A stretch of 64,000 nt of DNA, from NCBI GenBank assembly GCA_964450125.1, contig CAYVDO010000001.1, forward strand, positions 12,905-76,904, in the 5' to 3' direction. The position numbers and the translations under genes are program-made. Below are positions 42,447 through 50,178 of this stretch, piece after piece. Numbering within the stretch: position 1 is the first letter of the stretch; the number at the start of each line of letters is the position of its first letter. The notes under the pieces were generated by a model. The model made no database searches. It had not been told where the DNA came from and saw only the letters and a program-made list of their open reading frames with translations. The stretch comes from JADJOY01 sp964450125 (GTDB lineage: Bacteria; JADJOY01).

Positions 42447-43751
42447 GTGGACGAGGCCGAGCACAACCACGCTGTAGCCATCGGTCAGCGACGCTCGCGT
42501 CGGTGCGCTGCCGCATTGCTCGCCTCGGTCCTGGTGCTGTCACACATGCGCGCGACCGAGCACGCGTACGGTTCCACCGCGGACGTACGGATCAGCTCGA
42601 TCGAGTCGCAGATCGCCGACAAGAAGCGTGCAATCGTCGAGCTCGAACGCCGCAACGCCGAGCTCCAGCGCGGCATCGACGCCAATCCAGCGAACACCGG
42701 CGCCAACTTTTCGGCACGCCAGGAAATCCGCACCAACGCACGGTATGTCGCGGTGTACCAGGAAGATCTCGAAGAGCTCGAGCGAACGCTGGCGAGCGCC
42801 CGGGAGTCCGCGCACGCGGGCGCCGAGCCCGGCGTCGCGGCGAAACGTCCGGATCGGCGCCCCGCTCCGTCGCCGGGAGAGTCCTTGCCCTCGCCGAAGT
42901 CCGTCGACGTCTCGCCGAGCGAGAACGAGGCCGCTGCCGATCTCGCCACCGCAACCCTCGACCGCGGCGCGGTTCGAGATCTGATGCGGAGTTGGGCGCT
43001 CGGCCAGAGCGGCGTGCCGGGTACGGGTGCGTCCCCGAGCGACGAAGCGCCGCTCTCGATCGTTCTCGACGGTCTCGATTGGTCGCTCGACTGGCGCGAG
43101 CTTTTCGGAGGGCTGCTCCTAGGCGCGCTCGCCGGCGCCGGCATTCCCGGGACTCTGAGTCGCCTGCTGCGCCGTCGCCTACCGGCGCGGGCGCCGGTGG
43201 TCGGCGCGATGAGCCGCAAATGGGTGAGCACTGCCGGAGCCACCGGCTCCCCCTCCAAGCAATGGCTCGACCTCGACAGCAAAGCCACCACGCCGGCGCG
43301 CATCGCCGCAGGTGGGGCGGCGGCGATCGCGCTAGGGCTGGTGGCGCAAGCGGCCGGGTCGTGGATCGGATGGGGACCGGGACTGGGAACGCCCGGGATC
43401 GGCGGTGAGCTCTCGCTGCTTGGGCTCGCGCTCGCCCTCGGTGCTGCGGCGGCCCTCCTGTGGCGCAAGCGCACGTTCGAGCCTGCCTTCGTCGCCGGAT
43501 GCGCGCTGGCGATCGCGTGCCTGGTTCCCGCGGCGCTCGGGCTCAGTCCTTTCGGGGGGCGCGGCGCGTGGGCCTGGCTCGTGATCTTGCTGGTCGGAAC
43601 GGGGCTCGAGTTACGCGCGGCCACGGCGCTCTGGCCGCTCACGAGCCCGCGAGCCACCGTCGAAGCGGCGCGTCGAACCACCGTGGCCAGCGCCCTTTTC
43701 GGCGCCGCGGCCGGGCTCGTGGCGGCGGCGCTCTACCTCGTCTCGGCGTGA
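42447..43751 (+). CDS. Coiled-coil membrane protein of unknown function
   Basis: I do not recognise this 434-residue protein. A signal-anchor-like start (CAAALLASVLVLSHM) is followed by a strong coiled coil (IESQIADKKRAIVELERRNA, EDLEELERTLA) and a Pro/Ser-rich linker. A Gly-rich helix (LFGGLLLGALAGAGIPG) comes next, and at least five transmembrane helices fill the last 140 residues. The layout suggests a periplasmic coil tethered to a membrane domain. GTG 42447 is the best start, with TGGGG just before it, but TTG codons further in are possible. It is divergent from the methyltransferase gene, and a functional link is only a guess. Confidence 0.65.
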   Translation: MDEAEHNHAVAIGQRRSRRCAAALLASVLVLSHMRATEHAYGSTADVRISSIESQIADKKRAIVELERRNAELQRGIDANPANTGANFSARQEIRTNARYVAVYQEDLEELERTLASARESAHAGAEPGVAAKRPDRRPAPSPGESLPSPKSVDVSPSENEAAADLATATLDRGAVRDLMRSWALGQSGVPGTGASPSDEAPLSIVLDGLDWSLDWRELFGGLLLGALAGAGIPGTLSRLLRRRLPARAPVVGAMSRKWVSTAGATGSPSKQWLDLDSKATTPARIAAGGAAAIALGLVAQAAGSWIGWGPGLGTPGIGGELSLLGLALALGAAAALLWRKRTFEPAFVAGCALAIACLVPAALGLSPFGGRGAWAWLVILLVGTGLELRAATALWPLTSPRATVEAARRTTVASALFGAAAGLVAAALYLVSA

Positions 43752-43996
43752 CGATCGCCTCCTGCGGCCCCTCGCGAGCGGGTGCGCGCACGCGATTCGA
43801 GCTCGCTTGCCGGCATCGGGGGGGAGGGGTAGCATTGCCCGAGTCGACGCCGAATCGACCTCGTTCACAACCGACTTTGGTCACGTCCGTGTGCTCGGGC
43901 GGCTCCGAGGGCTGCGACCTGGCACAGGGCGCGCTTTGCGGAGCGGTCGAGCCGAAACGAACGCGGTGACGAAGGATCTTCAGCCCCGAGGAAAGC

Positions 43997-44836
43997 ATGG
44001 CGATGAGTGACCAGGATCTGTCGCGGCTCGAACAGATCCGCAAGCGGCTCGCGATCTGGAGCATTCGCATGACGACCGCGGCGGGAAGCGGTCATCCGTC
44101 GTCGTGCCTGAGCGCGTCGCACATGGTGACCGCCCTCTATTTCGGCGGTTTCCTGCGTCTCGATCCCGCGAGGCCGGACGCGCCCGATCGCGACCGCTTC
44201 ATCATGAGCAAGGGGCACGCCGCGCCCATTCTGTACGCTGCACTCGCCGAGAAGGGCGTGGTCGAGAGCAGTGAACTTCTCAACCTGCGCAAGATCGGCA
44301 ATCCCCTCGAGGGCCACCCCAACCTGCGCCGCGTGCCGGGCGTGGAAGCGTCCACGGGCTCGCTTGGTCAGGGACTCTCGATCGGCCTCGGTATCGCGCT
44401 CGCGCAGCGGCTGGCGAAGAACGGCGCGCGCACCTTCGTGCTCACGGGCGATGGCGAGCTCGACGAGGGCCAGGTGTGGGAGGCCGCGATGACGGCCTCG
44501 AAGTACAAGGCCGACAACTTGGTCGCCATGGTCGATCGCAACCACTACCAGCAGACCGGGCACGGCGACGTGGTGCTGCCGCTCGAGCCGCTCGCCGCCA
44601 AGTGGCAGGCGTGCGGCTGGGATACTTACGAGATCGACGGTCACGATTGGCAGCAGGTGATCGGCGCGCTGAGCCGCGCTCATGACGCCCGCGGCCGACC
44701 CACGGCCATCCTGGCGCGCACCGTGAAGGGCTACGGCGTGAAGCGCATCGTCGACGACCCGGGTAACAAGTTCCACGGAGTGCCGCTCAAGGCGCAGGAA
44801 GCCGAAGAGGCGATCCAGGAGATCGAACGCGCATGA
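43997..44836 (+). CDS. Transketolase, N-terminal subunit
   Basis: A 279-residue thiamine-diphosphate-binding half of a split transketolase, which moves two-carbon units in the pentose phosphate pathway. Marks are TTAAGSGHPSSCLSASHMV, DRFIMSKGHAAPILYAAL, STGSLGQGLSIGLGIAL, and the ThDP/Mg motif LTGDGELDEGQVWEAAM with NLVAMVDRN. GAGGAAAG precedes the ATG. The stop overlaps the start of the second subunit by 4 bases (ATGA), so the two halves are made together. Confidence 0.95.
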   Translation: MAMSDQDLSRLEQIRKRLAIWSIRMTTAAGSGHPSSCLSASHMVTALYFGGFLRLDPARPDAPDRDRFIMSKGHAAPILYAALAEKGVVESSELLNLRKIGNPLEGHPNLRRVPGVEASTGSLGQGLSIGLGIALAQRLAKNGARTFVLTGDGELDEGQVWEAAMTASKYKADNLVAMVDRNHYQQTGHGDVVLPLEPLAAKWQACGWDTYEIDGHDWQQVIGALSRAHDARGRPTAILARTVKGYGVKRIVDDPGNKFHGVPLKAQEAEEAIQEIERA

Positions 44837-45795
44837 ACATCGGTAAGTCGATCGGTCTCGAGATGGGCCTGAGCACGCGCGCCGCCTTCGGCGAGGAGCT
44901 CGCGGCCCTGGGCGCGGCGTTTCCCACGCTGGTGGTCGTCGACGGTGACGTCGGCAACTCGACCCGCACCGAGGTGTTCGGCAAGAAATTCCCCGAGCGC
45001 TTCTTCAACGCCGGCATCGCCGAGAGCAACATGGTGAGCATGGCGGCGGGCTTCGCGCTCTCGGGGCACATCGCCGTGGCGTCGAGCTTCGCCGCGTTCT
45101 TGACCTGCAACGCCTACGATCAGATCCGCATGGGCGTCGGCTTTCCACGCGCCAACGTGAAGCTGGTCGGCAGTCACTGCGGCATTTCCATCGGTGAGGA
45201 CGGCCCGAGCCAGATGGGCATCGAGGACCTGGCGCTGATGGCGTCGATCCCCGGCATGGTGGTGCTCGCGCCCTGCGATGCACCGAGCGCGCGCGCGCTG
45301 ACCCGCAAGATGCTGGAGCACGCCGGGCCGGTGTACATGCGCACCGGGCGACCCGAGGTGCCGGTCGTCTACGGGGACGGCGCGCAGGCGCTCGAGATCG
45401 GCAAGGCCGCGAAGCTGCGCGACGGCAAGGACGCCACGATCATCGCGTGCGGGCTCATGGTGCCGCTCGCGCTGGAAGCCGCCGCCGAGCTCGAGAAGAA
45501 GGGCGTGGATTGCCGCGTCCTCGACATGCACACGGTGAAGCCGATCGATCGCGCGGCCGTGCTCGCCGCGGCGCGCGAGACCCGCTACGTGGTGACCGCC
45601 GAAGAGCACCTACTCGACGGAGGTCTGGGCAGCGCCGTCGCACGCGTGATCGCCGAGGAGGCGCCGTGTCGCATGGCGTTCGTCGGCATCCGCGACACCT
45701 ACGCCGAAAGCGGCAAGCCGCAGGAGCTCCTCGACAAGTACGGTCTCACTGCCGCGGAGATCGTCGCCGCCGTAGGTCGCTGCCGCGCGGCATGA
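44833..45795 (+). CDS. Transketolase, C-terminal subunit
   Basis: The 320-residue pyrimidine-binding and C-terminal half. FFNAGIAESNMVSMAAGFAL carries the catalytic Glu that activates thiamine diphosphate. FAAFLTCNAYDQIRMGVGF, SHCGISIGEDGPSQMGIEDL and the C-terminal ALEAAAELEKKGVDCRVLDM complete the match. It resembles the split enzymes of Gram-positive bacteria, archaea and many soil phyla. Start and stop are typical; the operon ends with the hairpin at 45853-45879. Confidence 0.95.
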   Translation: MNIGKSIGLEMGLSTRAAFGEELAALGAAFPTLVVVDGDVGNSTRTEVFGKKFPERFFNAGIAESNMVSMAAGFALSGHIAVASSFAAFLTCNAYDQIRMGVGFPRANVKLVGSHCGISIGEDGPSQMGIEDLALMASIPGMVVLAPCDAPSARALTRKMLEHAGPVYMRTGRPEVPVVYGDGAQALEIGKAAKLRDGKDATIIACGLMVPLALEAAAELEKKGVDCRVLDMHTVKPIDRAAVLAAARETRYVVTAEEHLLDGGLGSAVARVIAEEAPCRMAFVGIRDTYAESGKPQELLDKYGLTAAEIVAAVGRCRAA

Positions 45796-45852
45796 TCGCG
45801 AGCATGCTGCTCGTGCGCCGTCTGGGCGAACGCCGTGGTCCGCCGTGGTCCG

Positions 45853-45879
45853 AGGCCCACTGAAGTCGGGTGGGCCTCT
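45853..45879. terminator. Terminator-like hairpin between convergent genes
   Basis: GAGGCCCAC (45853-45861) and GTGGGCCTC (45871-45879) form a nine-pair perfect stem, followed on the plus strand by TCGCTTTCG. It lies between the transketolase and SDR stops and could serve both strands. Confidence 0.65.
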
Positions 45880-45915
45880 CGCTTTCGTGGAGGTGAGGCG
45901 GGGTCGAGGCCGCGC

Positions 45916-46698
45916 TCAGCCCGCGGTGATGCCGCCGTCGATGGCGAGCGACGCGCCGGTGATGTAGCCGGCCTGCGGTGACGCCAGGAAGAGCACCAGG
46001 CTCGCGATCTCGCTCGGCTCGGCGATGCGCTTGATCGCGCTGCGCGCCAGTACGCGTTCCAAGTGGTCGGGGATGCGATCGGGCTGGACACCCATGGGTG
46101 TGTCGACGTAGCCGGGGCACACGGTGTTGGCAGTGATACCGCGGGTGCCCCATTCGAGCGCCACGGTCTTGGTGAAGCCGATGACCGCGTGCTTGCTCGC
46201 CACGTACGCGGCCGACAGCGGTGCGCCCACCAAGCCGTGCGCCGAGGCGATGGTGATGATGCGCCCGAACCCGCGCGCCGCCATGGTGGGGAGCACCCGC
46301 TGGGTGAAGAGAAACGTCCCCTTCAGGTTCACGTCGAGGACTTGATCCCACTGGTGCTCGGGGATCGCGTCCACGCGCAGCATCGGTCCTGCGACACCGG
46401 CGTCGTTGACGAGGATGTCGAGCCGCCCCCAGCGTGCCAGGGTGGCGGCGACGGCCGTGTCGATCATCGTCGAGCGGGTGACGTCGCAGAACTGCGGTAC
46501 AGCTTCGCCGCCCTCACGCTGGATCTCGGCGACGGTGCGCTCGGCACCCCTCAGGTTCCTATCCAGGACCACCACGCGAGCGCCTTCGCGTGCCAGGGCC
46601 AGGGCGATCGAGCGGCCGATACCGCTGGCGGCGCCAGTGACGATCGCCACTCGTCCGCGGATGCCTTCGCGATTGTCGTTGGTCGGGTTCGAGGCCAT
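45916..46698 (-). CDS. Short-chain dehydrogenase/reductase
   Basis: A 260-residue classical SDR. The cofactor motif is TGAASGIGRSIAL, the structural motif NDAGVAGP, and the catalytic residues lie in IITIASAHGLV and YVASKHAVIGFTK. The C-terminal AGYITGASLAIDGGITAG is typical of 3-oxoacyl-ACP or 3-hydroxybutyrate dehydrogenase-like members. The substrate is not determined. It is divergent from the next small gene. Confidence 0.92.
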   Translation of the reverse strand: MASNPTNDNREGIRGRVAIVTGAASGIGRSIALALAREGARVVVLDRNLRGAERTVAEIQREGGEAVPQFCDVTRSTMIDTAVAATLARWGRLDILVNDAGVAGPMLRVDAIPEHQWDQVLDVNLKGTFLFTQRVLPTMAARGFGRIITIASAHGLVGAPLSAAYVASKHAVIGFTKTVALEWGTRGITANTVCPGYVDTPMGVQPDRIPDHLERVLARSAIKRIAEPSEIASLVLFLASPQAGYITGASLAIDGGITAG

Positions 46699-46810
46699 CC
46701 GCGAAGCCTATGCCCGTGGCCGGATGGTTCCAACCGTGGACGACTCGACGTACGGTGGCGGAGCGGCGGCGGGCGAGGCGCGCCGCCCGAGCGCCACCCA
46801 TCGACTACTC

Positions 46811-47362
46811 ATGCCGATCTACTTTCCGCGCGGATTCAATTCTGGCGAGCCGGTCCGAGTCGTGGACGGCGTGACGGTGGTTCGTGGCTCGCTGATGAAG
46901 CAATCGGCGGCGCTTCGCGTCGTGGGCGGCGCGCGGGGCCCGCTGGGCGGGGTCGCAGGGCCGGGCCGACTTGGCGTGCGCCGCGTGCTTCGGGCCGCGG
47001 GAACGGGGCTCGAGCGTCGCTTGCGGGCGCTCCCGCGCGACCCCGGCTCCTTGCACGTGTTCGATCCGCGCGATCGATTGGGACCGGCGCTCGGCTTCTT
47101 CGAGCTCCGCGAGCTGCCGCGCACGGCCGCGCCGCTGACCGAGGTGCTCGAGGTGATCGAGCGCGCAGCCACGGAGAGGAGCGCGCGGGAAGTCGCGATC
47201 GCGCCATTCGGACCCGAAGCGACCGACGCCGCGCTCGTCGTGCGTGTGATCGGCGAGCGCATTCGCCGCGGCGCATCGGCGATCCGGTGGATCGTGGTCG
47301 TTGGCGACCGGGCTCAGTTCGAGGCCGCGACCTCGGGCGTGTTCCTCCCGACCTCGCCGTAG
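46811..47362 (+). CDS. Hypothetical protein (183 residues)
   Basis: I do not recognise this gene. It starts MPIYFPRGFNSGEPVRVVDG, has an Arg-rich middle, and ends with alternating helix and strand (TEVLEVIERAATERSAREVA, ASAIRWIVVVGDRAQFEAAT). The C-terminal half loosely resembles macro-domain helices and strands, which is only a weak impression. ATG 46811 is used; the upstream in-frame ATG 46724 would add low-quality residues. The downstream convergent gene is lexA. Confidence 0.5.
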   Translation: MPIYFPRGFNSGEPVRVVDGVTVVRGSLMKQSAALRVVGGARGPLGGVAGPGRLGVRRVLRAAGTGLERRLRALPRDPGSLHVFDPRDRLGPALGFFELRELPRTAAPLTEVLEVIERAATERSAREVAIAPFGPEATDAALVVRVIGERIRRGASAIRWIVVVGDRAQFEAATSGVFLPTSP

Positions 47363-47402
47363 ATAGGCTTCCGGACTACGAAGCCGCGGGGCTGTGGCCA
47401 CA

Positions 47403-47420
47403 CCACTCGTCACCGAGTGG
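47403..47420. terminator. Short hairpin between the hypothetical gene and lexA
   Basis: CCACTCG and CGAGTGG pair across TCAC (47403-47420) in the 77-base convergent gap. It could end transcripts from either side. No T run is present. Confidence 0.4.
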
Positions 47421-47439
47421 CGACCCAGGCTGAGGAGCG

Positions 47440-48045
47440 TCAACGAACCGGAGCGCGCACCAGCCCTACGACGACACCCTGGAGTGCGACGTCGCGGGCC
47501 ACGATGGGGGCATAGCGCGGGTTTTCAGCAACCAGGCGCACCCGATCGGCATCTTTGTAGAACCGCTTGAGCGTGGCCTCGCCGTCGGCGAGCAAGGCCA
47601 CCACGATCTCGCCGTTACGCGCAGTGTTGCGCTTCTCCACGATGACGTAGTCGCCTTCGAGGATGCCGGCGTCGATCATGGAGTCGCCGCGCACCTGGAG
47701 CGCGAAGCGCCCCGAGCCTTCGAAGAGCGAGGGCACGTCCAGTGTGTCCTGCTGCTCGATCGCCTCGATGGGGCGACCCGCGGCGATGCGACCGGCAAGC
47801 GGCAACACGCCCGGACGATCCAGCTCGCCGGTGTCCGGGTCGAGAACCTCGATGGAGCGAGCCAGGCCGCGATCTCGATTGATGGCGCCTTTCTTTTCCA
47901 GCGCGCGCAGGAACCCGTGGACGCCGTTGGTGGAGCGGATGCCGAACTCCTCGCCGATTTCGCGTACCGTTGGTGGGAAGCCGCGTTCGCGAACTCGCGC
48001 ACGGATGAAATCGAGGATGTTCTGCTGTCGCGGCGTGAGATTCAT
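47440..48045 (-). CDS. lexA: LexA, SOS-response repressor/protease
   Basis: A 201-residue LexA. The winged helix begins LTPRQQNILDFIRARVRERG and includes PTVREIGEEFGIRSTNGVHG. The self-cleavage site is Ala89-Gly90 in GRIAAGRPIEA, the catalytic Ser is in VRGDSMIDAGIL (Ser122), and the Lys is in EATLKRFYK (Lys160). It represses DNA-damage genes until RecA triggers cleavage. The start overlaps the stop of the zinc-ribbon gene upstream (ATGA), so both are read from the promoter at 48610-48639, which carries a probable LexA site. This is autoregulation. Confidence 0.96.
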   Translation of the reverse strand: MNLTPRQQNILDFIRARVRERGFPPTVREIGEEFGIRSTNGVHGFLRALEKKGAINRDRGLARSIEVLDPDTGELDRPGVLPLAGRIAAGRPIEAIEQQDTLDVPSLFEGSGRFALQVRGDSMIDAGILEGDYVIVEKRNTARNGEIVVALLADGEATLKRFYKDADRVRLVAENPRYAPIVARDVALQGVVVGLVRAPVR

Positions 48046-48599
48046 GACAGATCCGCGCGCGCAGCATGGCCGCACTGAACTTCGCCGGCCTGAGGCTCGA
48101 GGCTTTTTCCAGGCGCGGGCTCGCCGCCGAGCGGTAGCGAAAGTGCAGGGCGCGGGCGCTTGCGCTTCTGCCAGATCCGGGCCTGCCGCAGCGCCGCACG
48201 CTTGCTGCTTCGCTGCGCGTCTCGCTCGACGTTGCCGTCGACCACGAAGCGCCGGCAGGAGAGGCACTTGCTCATCACCGTGCCATCCGGGAATCGCAGC
48301 ACGAAGAGATGCCTCCGGCTGCAGTGCTCGCACACGAACGGCCCACCCGAGGAACGCCGCGCGGCCTTGGGCGCGCTCGGAGCCGTGGGAACCACCAACG
48401 GTGGCGCGACTGGCTCGTCCGGTGCCGGTTCGCCGATACCCGTGGCAGGATCCACGATCCAGCGCCGCCCGGTGGCGACGTTCCGGGTGATGAGGAGGCG
48501 CCCATCGATGCCGCGGGGGCGTATGCCCTCGACGTGCATACCCATGTGCTTGAGCTCGCTCGACGCGCCGTTTCGGTGGACTGCTGTATGGGTGTTCAT
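48042..48599 (-). CDS. Zinc-ribbon protein in the lexA operon
   Basis: A 185-residue protein I cannot name. The N-terminal third (RPRGIDGRLLITRNVATGRR) could be a small beta domain. A Pro-rich linker precedes a CxxC pair (FVCEHCSRRHLFVLRFPDG) and a second CxxC (MSKCLSCRRFVVDG), a treble-clef or zinc-ribbon layout, and then a basic helix (RQARIWQKRKRPRP). Zinc and nucleic-acid binding are plausible. It is the first gene after the LexA-type operator and its stop overlaps the lexA start. The ATG at 48599 lies only about 4 bases after the predicted transcript start, suggesting leaderless translation; a downstream ATG has no better ribosome site. Confidence 0.75.
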   Translation of the reverse strand: MNTHTAVHRNGASSELKHMGMHVEGIRPRGIDGRLLITRNVATGRRWIVDPATGIGEPAPDEPVAPPLVVPTAPSAPKAARRSSGGPFVCEHCSRRHLFVLRFPDGTVMSKCLSCRRFVVDGNVERDAQRSSKRAALRQARIWQKRKRPRPALSLPLGGEPAPGKSLEPQAGEVQCGHAARADLS

Positions 48600-48639
48600 G
48601 GTGAACGCGAGTTTAGTGGACGAGCGTTCACCATGTCAA
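48597..48639 (-). promoter_or_regulatory. lexA-operon promoter with LexA-like operator
   Basis: On the minus strand TTGACA (48634-48639), an 18-base spacer and TAAACT (48610-48615) make a strong sigma-70 promoter. A 12-base perfect inverted repeat, CATGGTGAACGC (48597-48608) and GCGTTCACCATG (48624-48635), spans it. The minus-strand 17-mer at 48600-48616 matches the published Myxococcus LexA consensus CTRHAMRYBYGTTCAGS at 15 of 17 positions by my count. LexA bound here would cover the -10 box. Confidence 0.75.
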
Positions 48640-48691
48640 GCTATCTTTCCGCGAGCCGGCTGACGCGCAGGCTACTCGCGTGCGAGCCAGC

Positions 48692-49441
48692 TCATCCGGG
48701 CGCGGCGGAGGCGCAACGCGCCCGCAGCTCCGCGACGCGATTCGAGATGATTCCGGAAACGCCGCGCTGAATCAGCTCGGTGGCGACGGCTGCATCGTCG
48801 ACGGTCCACGCGAGCACACGAAGGCCGAGCGTGCGTGCGCGGTCGATGAGCGGGGAGGTCGCGAGATCGAAGCGTGGATGGACGAAGCTCGCGCCGACGC
48901 GACGCGCATCGGCGTCGAGCGCCGCGGGCGGCTCTTCGTAGAGGAGACCGATCGGCAGCGCAGGATCGAGCGCGTGCACCTCGTCGAGGTGCGCGAAGCG
49001 AAACGCCGATACGAGCACGCGTTCTCGTGTACCGGTGGTACGAATCACGTCGACGACCGCACCTGCGAGTCCGGCGCCGGCCTTCCCCTTGAGCTCGATG
49101 TTGATCGGCACCCGCGGCGCGATGCGCGTGAGCACGTCGCGGAGCCGCGGCACGGGCTCGCCGCGAAAGCGCGGATCGAACCAGCTGCCGGCATCGAGCC
49201 GCGCTAGCTCGTCGGCGCTGCGTTCCCACACGTGCCCGGTGACGCCGGCGGTGCGGGCGAGCGTGGCGTCGTGGATCACCACCACTTCGCCGTCGCGGCT
49301 CAGGCGCACGTCGAGCTCGATGGCGTTGGCGCCTCGGCGCATCGCCTCCTCGAACGCAGCCATCGTGTTCTCGGGGCAGTCCGCGGACGCTCCGCGGTGC
49401 GCGATCCAGGCCATCGGAACGTCGGCAAGGAAAGAGCTCAT
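48692..49441 (-). CDS. Glycerophosphodiester phosphodiesterase (GDPD)
   Basis: A 249-residue cytosolic TIM-barrel enzyme. It splits glycerophosphodiesters such as glycerophosphocholine into glycerol-3-phosphate and alcohol. Motifs are IAHRGASADCPENTMAAF with the catalytic His, IELDVRLSRDGEVVVIHD with metal-binding Glu/Asp and the second His, and INIELKGK with the third metal ligand. The C-terminal LRVLAWTVDD and GISGIISNR are typical. ATG 49441 gives the family start; the open frame extends 33 codons upstream into non-protein-like residues. Confidence 0.93.
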   Translation of the reverse strand: MSSFLADVPMAWIAHRGASADCPENTMAAFEEAMRRGANAIELDVRLSRDGEVVVIHDATLARTAGVTGHVWERSADELARLDAGSWFDPRFRGEPVPRLRDVLTRIAPRVPINIELKGKAGAGLAGAVVDVIRTTGTRERVLVSAFRFAHLDEVHALDPALPIGLLYEEPPAALDADARRVGASFVHPRFDLATSPLIDRARTLGLRVLAWTVDDAAVATELIQRGVSGIISNRVAELRARCASAAPG

Positions 49442-49577
49442 GAGCGATTGACTCCGTCGTCCACGCCTCGATAAGTCGTTCGTCGCGTAGTTCGCGGGGG
49501 GTTGCGCGGGGTGGGCACGTCTCGGCTTTCGAGCCACCAACCCAAGCCTCGATCCCGCCGTGACGAGGAGGCGTATC

Positions 49578-50108
49578 GTGCCGATCTACGAGTTCTACTG
49601 CCAAGACTGCCACATGATCTTCAATTTCTTTTCGGCGGGAGTGAACACCACCAAGCGCCCGACCTGCCCGCGTTGTCAGAAACGCGCGCTCGAACGGCAG
49701 ATGTCCCGGTTCGCGACCGTGAAGAGCATCGGCGATGCCGCGGGCGGCGCGGACGCGGGCGAGAGCGGAGGCGGCGACTTCGACGAGGCGCGCATGGAGC
49801 GCGCGATGGAATCGTTCGCGCGCGAGGCCGAGGGCATCGACGAGAACGACCCGCGCCAGGCGGCACAGATGATGCGCCGCCTCTCGGAAATGGCCGGCAT
49901 GAACATCGGCCCCGGCATGGATGAAGCACTGAAACGCATCGAGGCCGGCGAAGACCCGGAAGCGGTCGAGTCGCAGATGGGCGACCTGCTCGAGGGCGAA
50001 GAGCCGTTCGCGCCCGGTGCCGAAAAGGCAGCGGACGCGGGTACGCGGCGCGTGGCGGCGGCGCGTTCACGGCTACCGGCCCGGGACGAAAAGCTCTATA
50101 CCTTGTGA
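49578..50108 (+). CDS. FmdB-type zinc-ribbon regulatory protein
   Basis: A 176-residue protein. The N-terminus MPIYEFYCQDCHMIF with CPRCQKR is the FmdB-like zinc ribbon (two CxxC pairs). A Gly/Asp-rich linker and an acidic helical tail follow (EARMERAMESFAREAEGIDE, EEPFAPGAEKAAD). FmdB family members are often listed as regulators, but function is unclear. GTG 49578 follows GAGGAGG at 49564-49570. The tail is longer than in most members. Confidence 0.85.
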   Translation: MPIYEFYCQDCHMIFNFFSAGVNTTKRPTCPRCQKRALERQMSRFATVKSIGDAAGGADAGESGGGDFDEARMERAMESFAREAEGIDENDPRQAAQMMRRLSEMAGMNIGPGMDEALKRIEAGEDPEAVESQMGDLLEGEEPFAPGAEKAADAGTRRVAAARSRLPARDEKLYTL

Positions 50109-50178
50109 CCCGCCGCGCGAACTCGTCTCGCGAGCCACCTCGCGACCGGCCGCGCGCCACTTCGGGGAGCGCTTCCGC

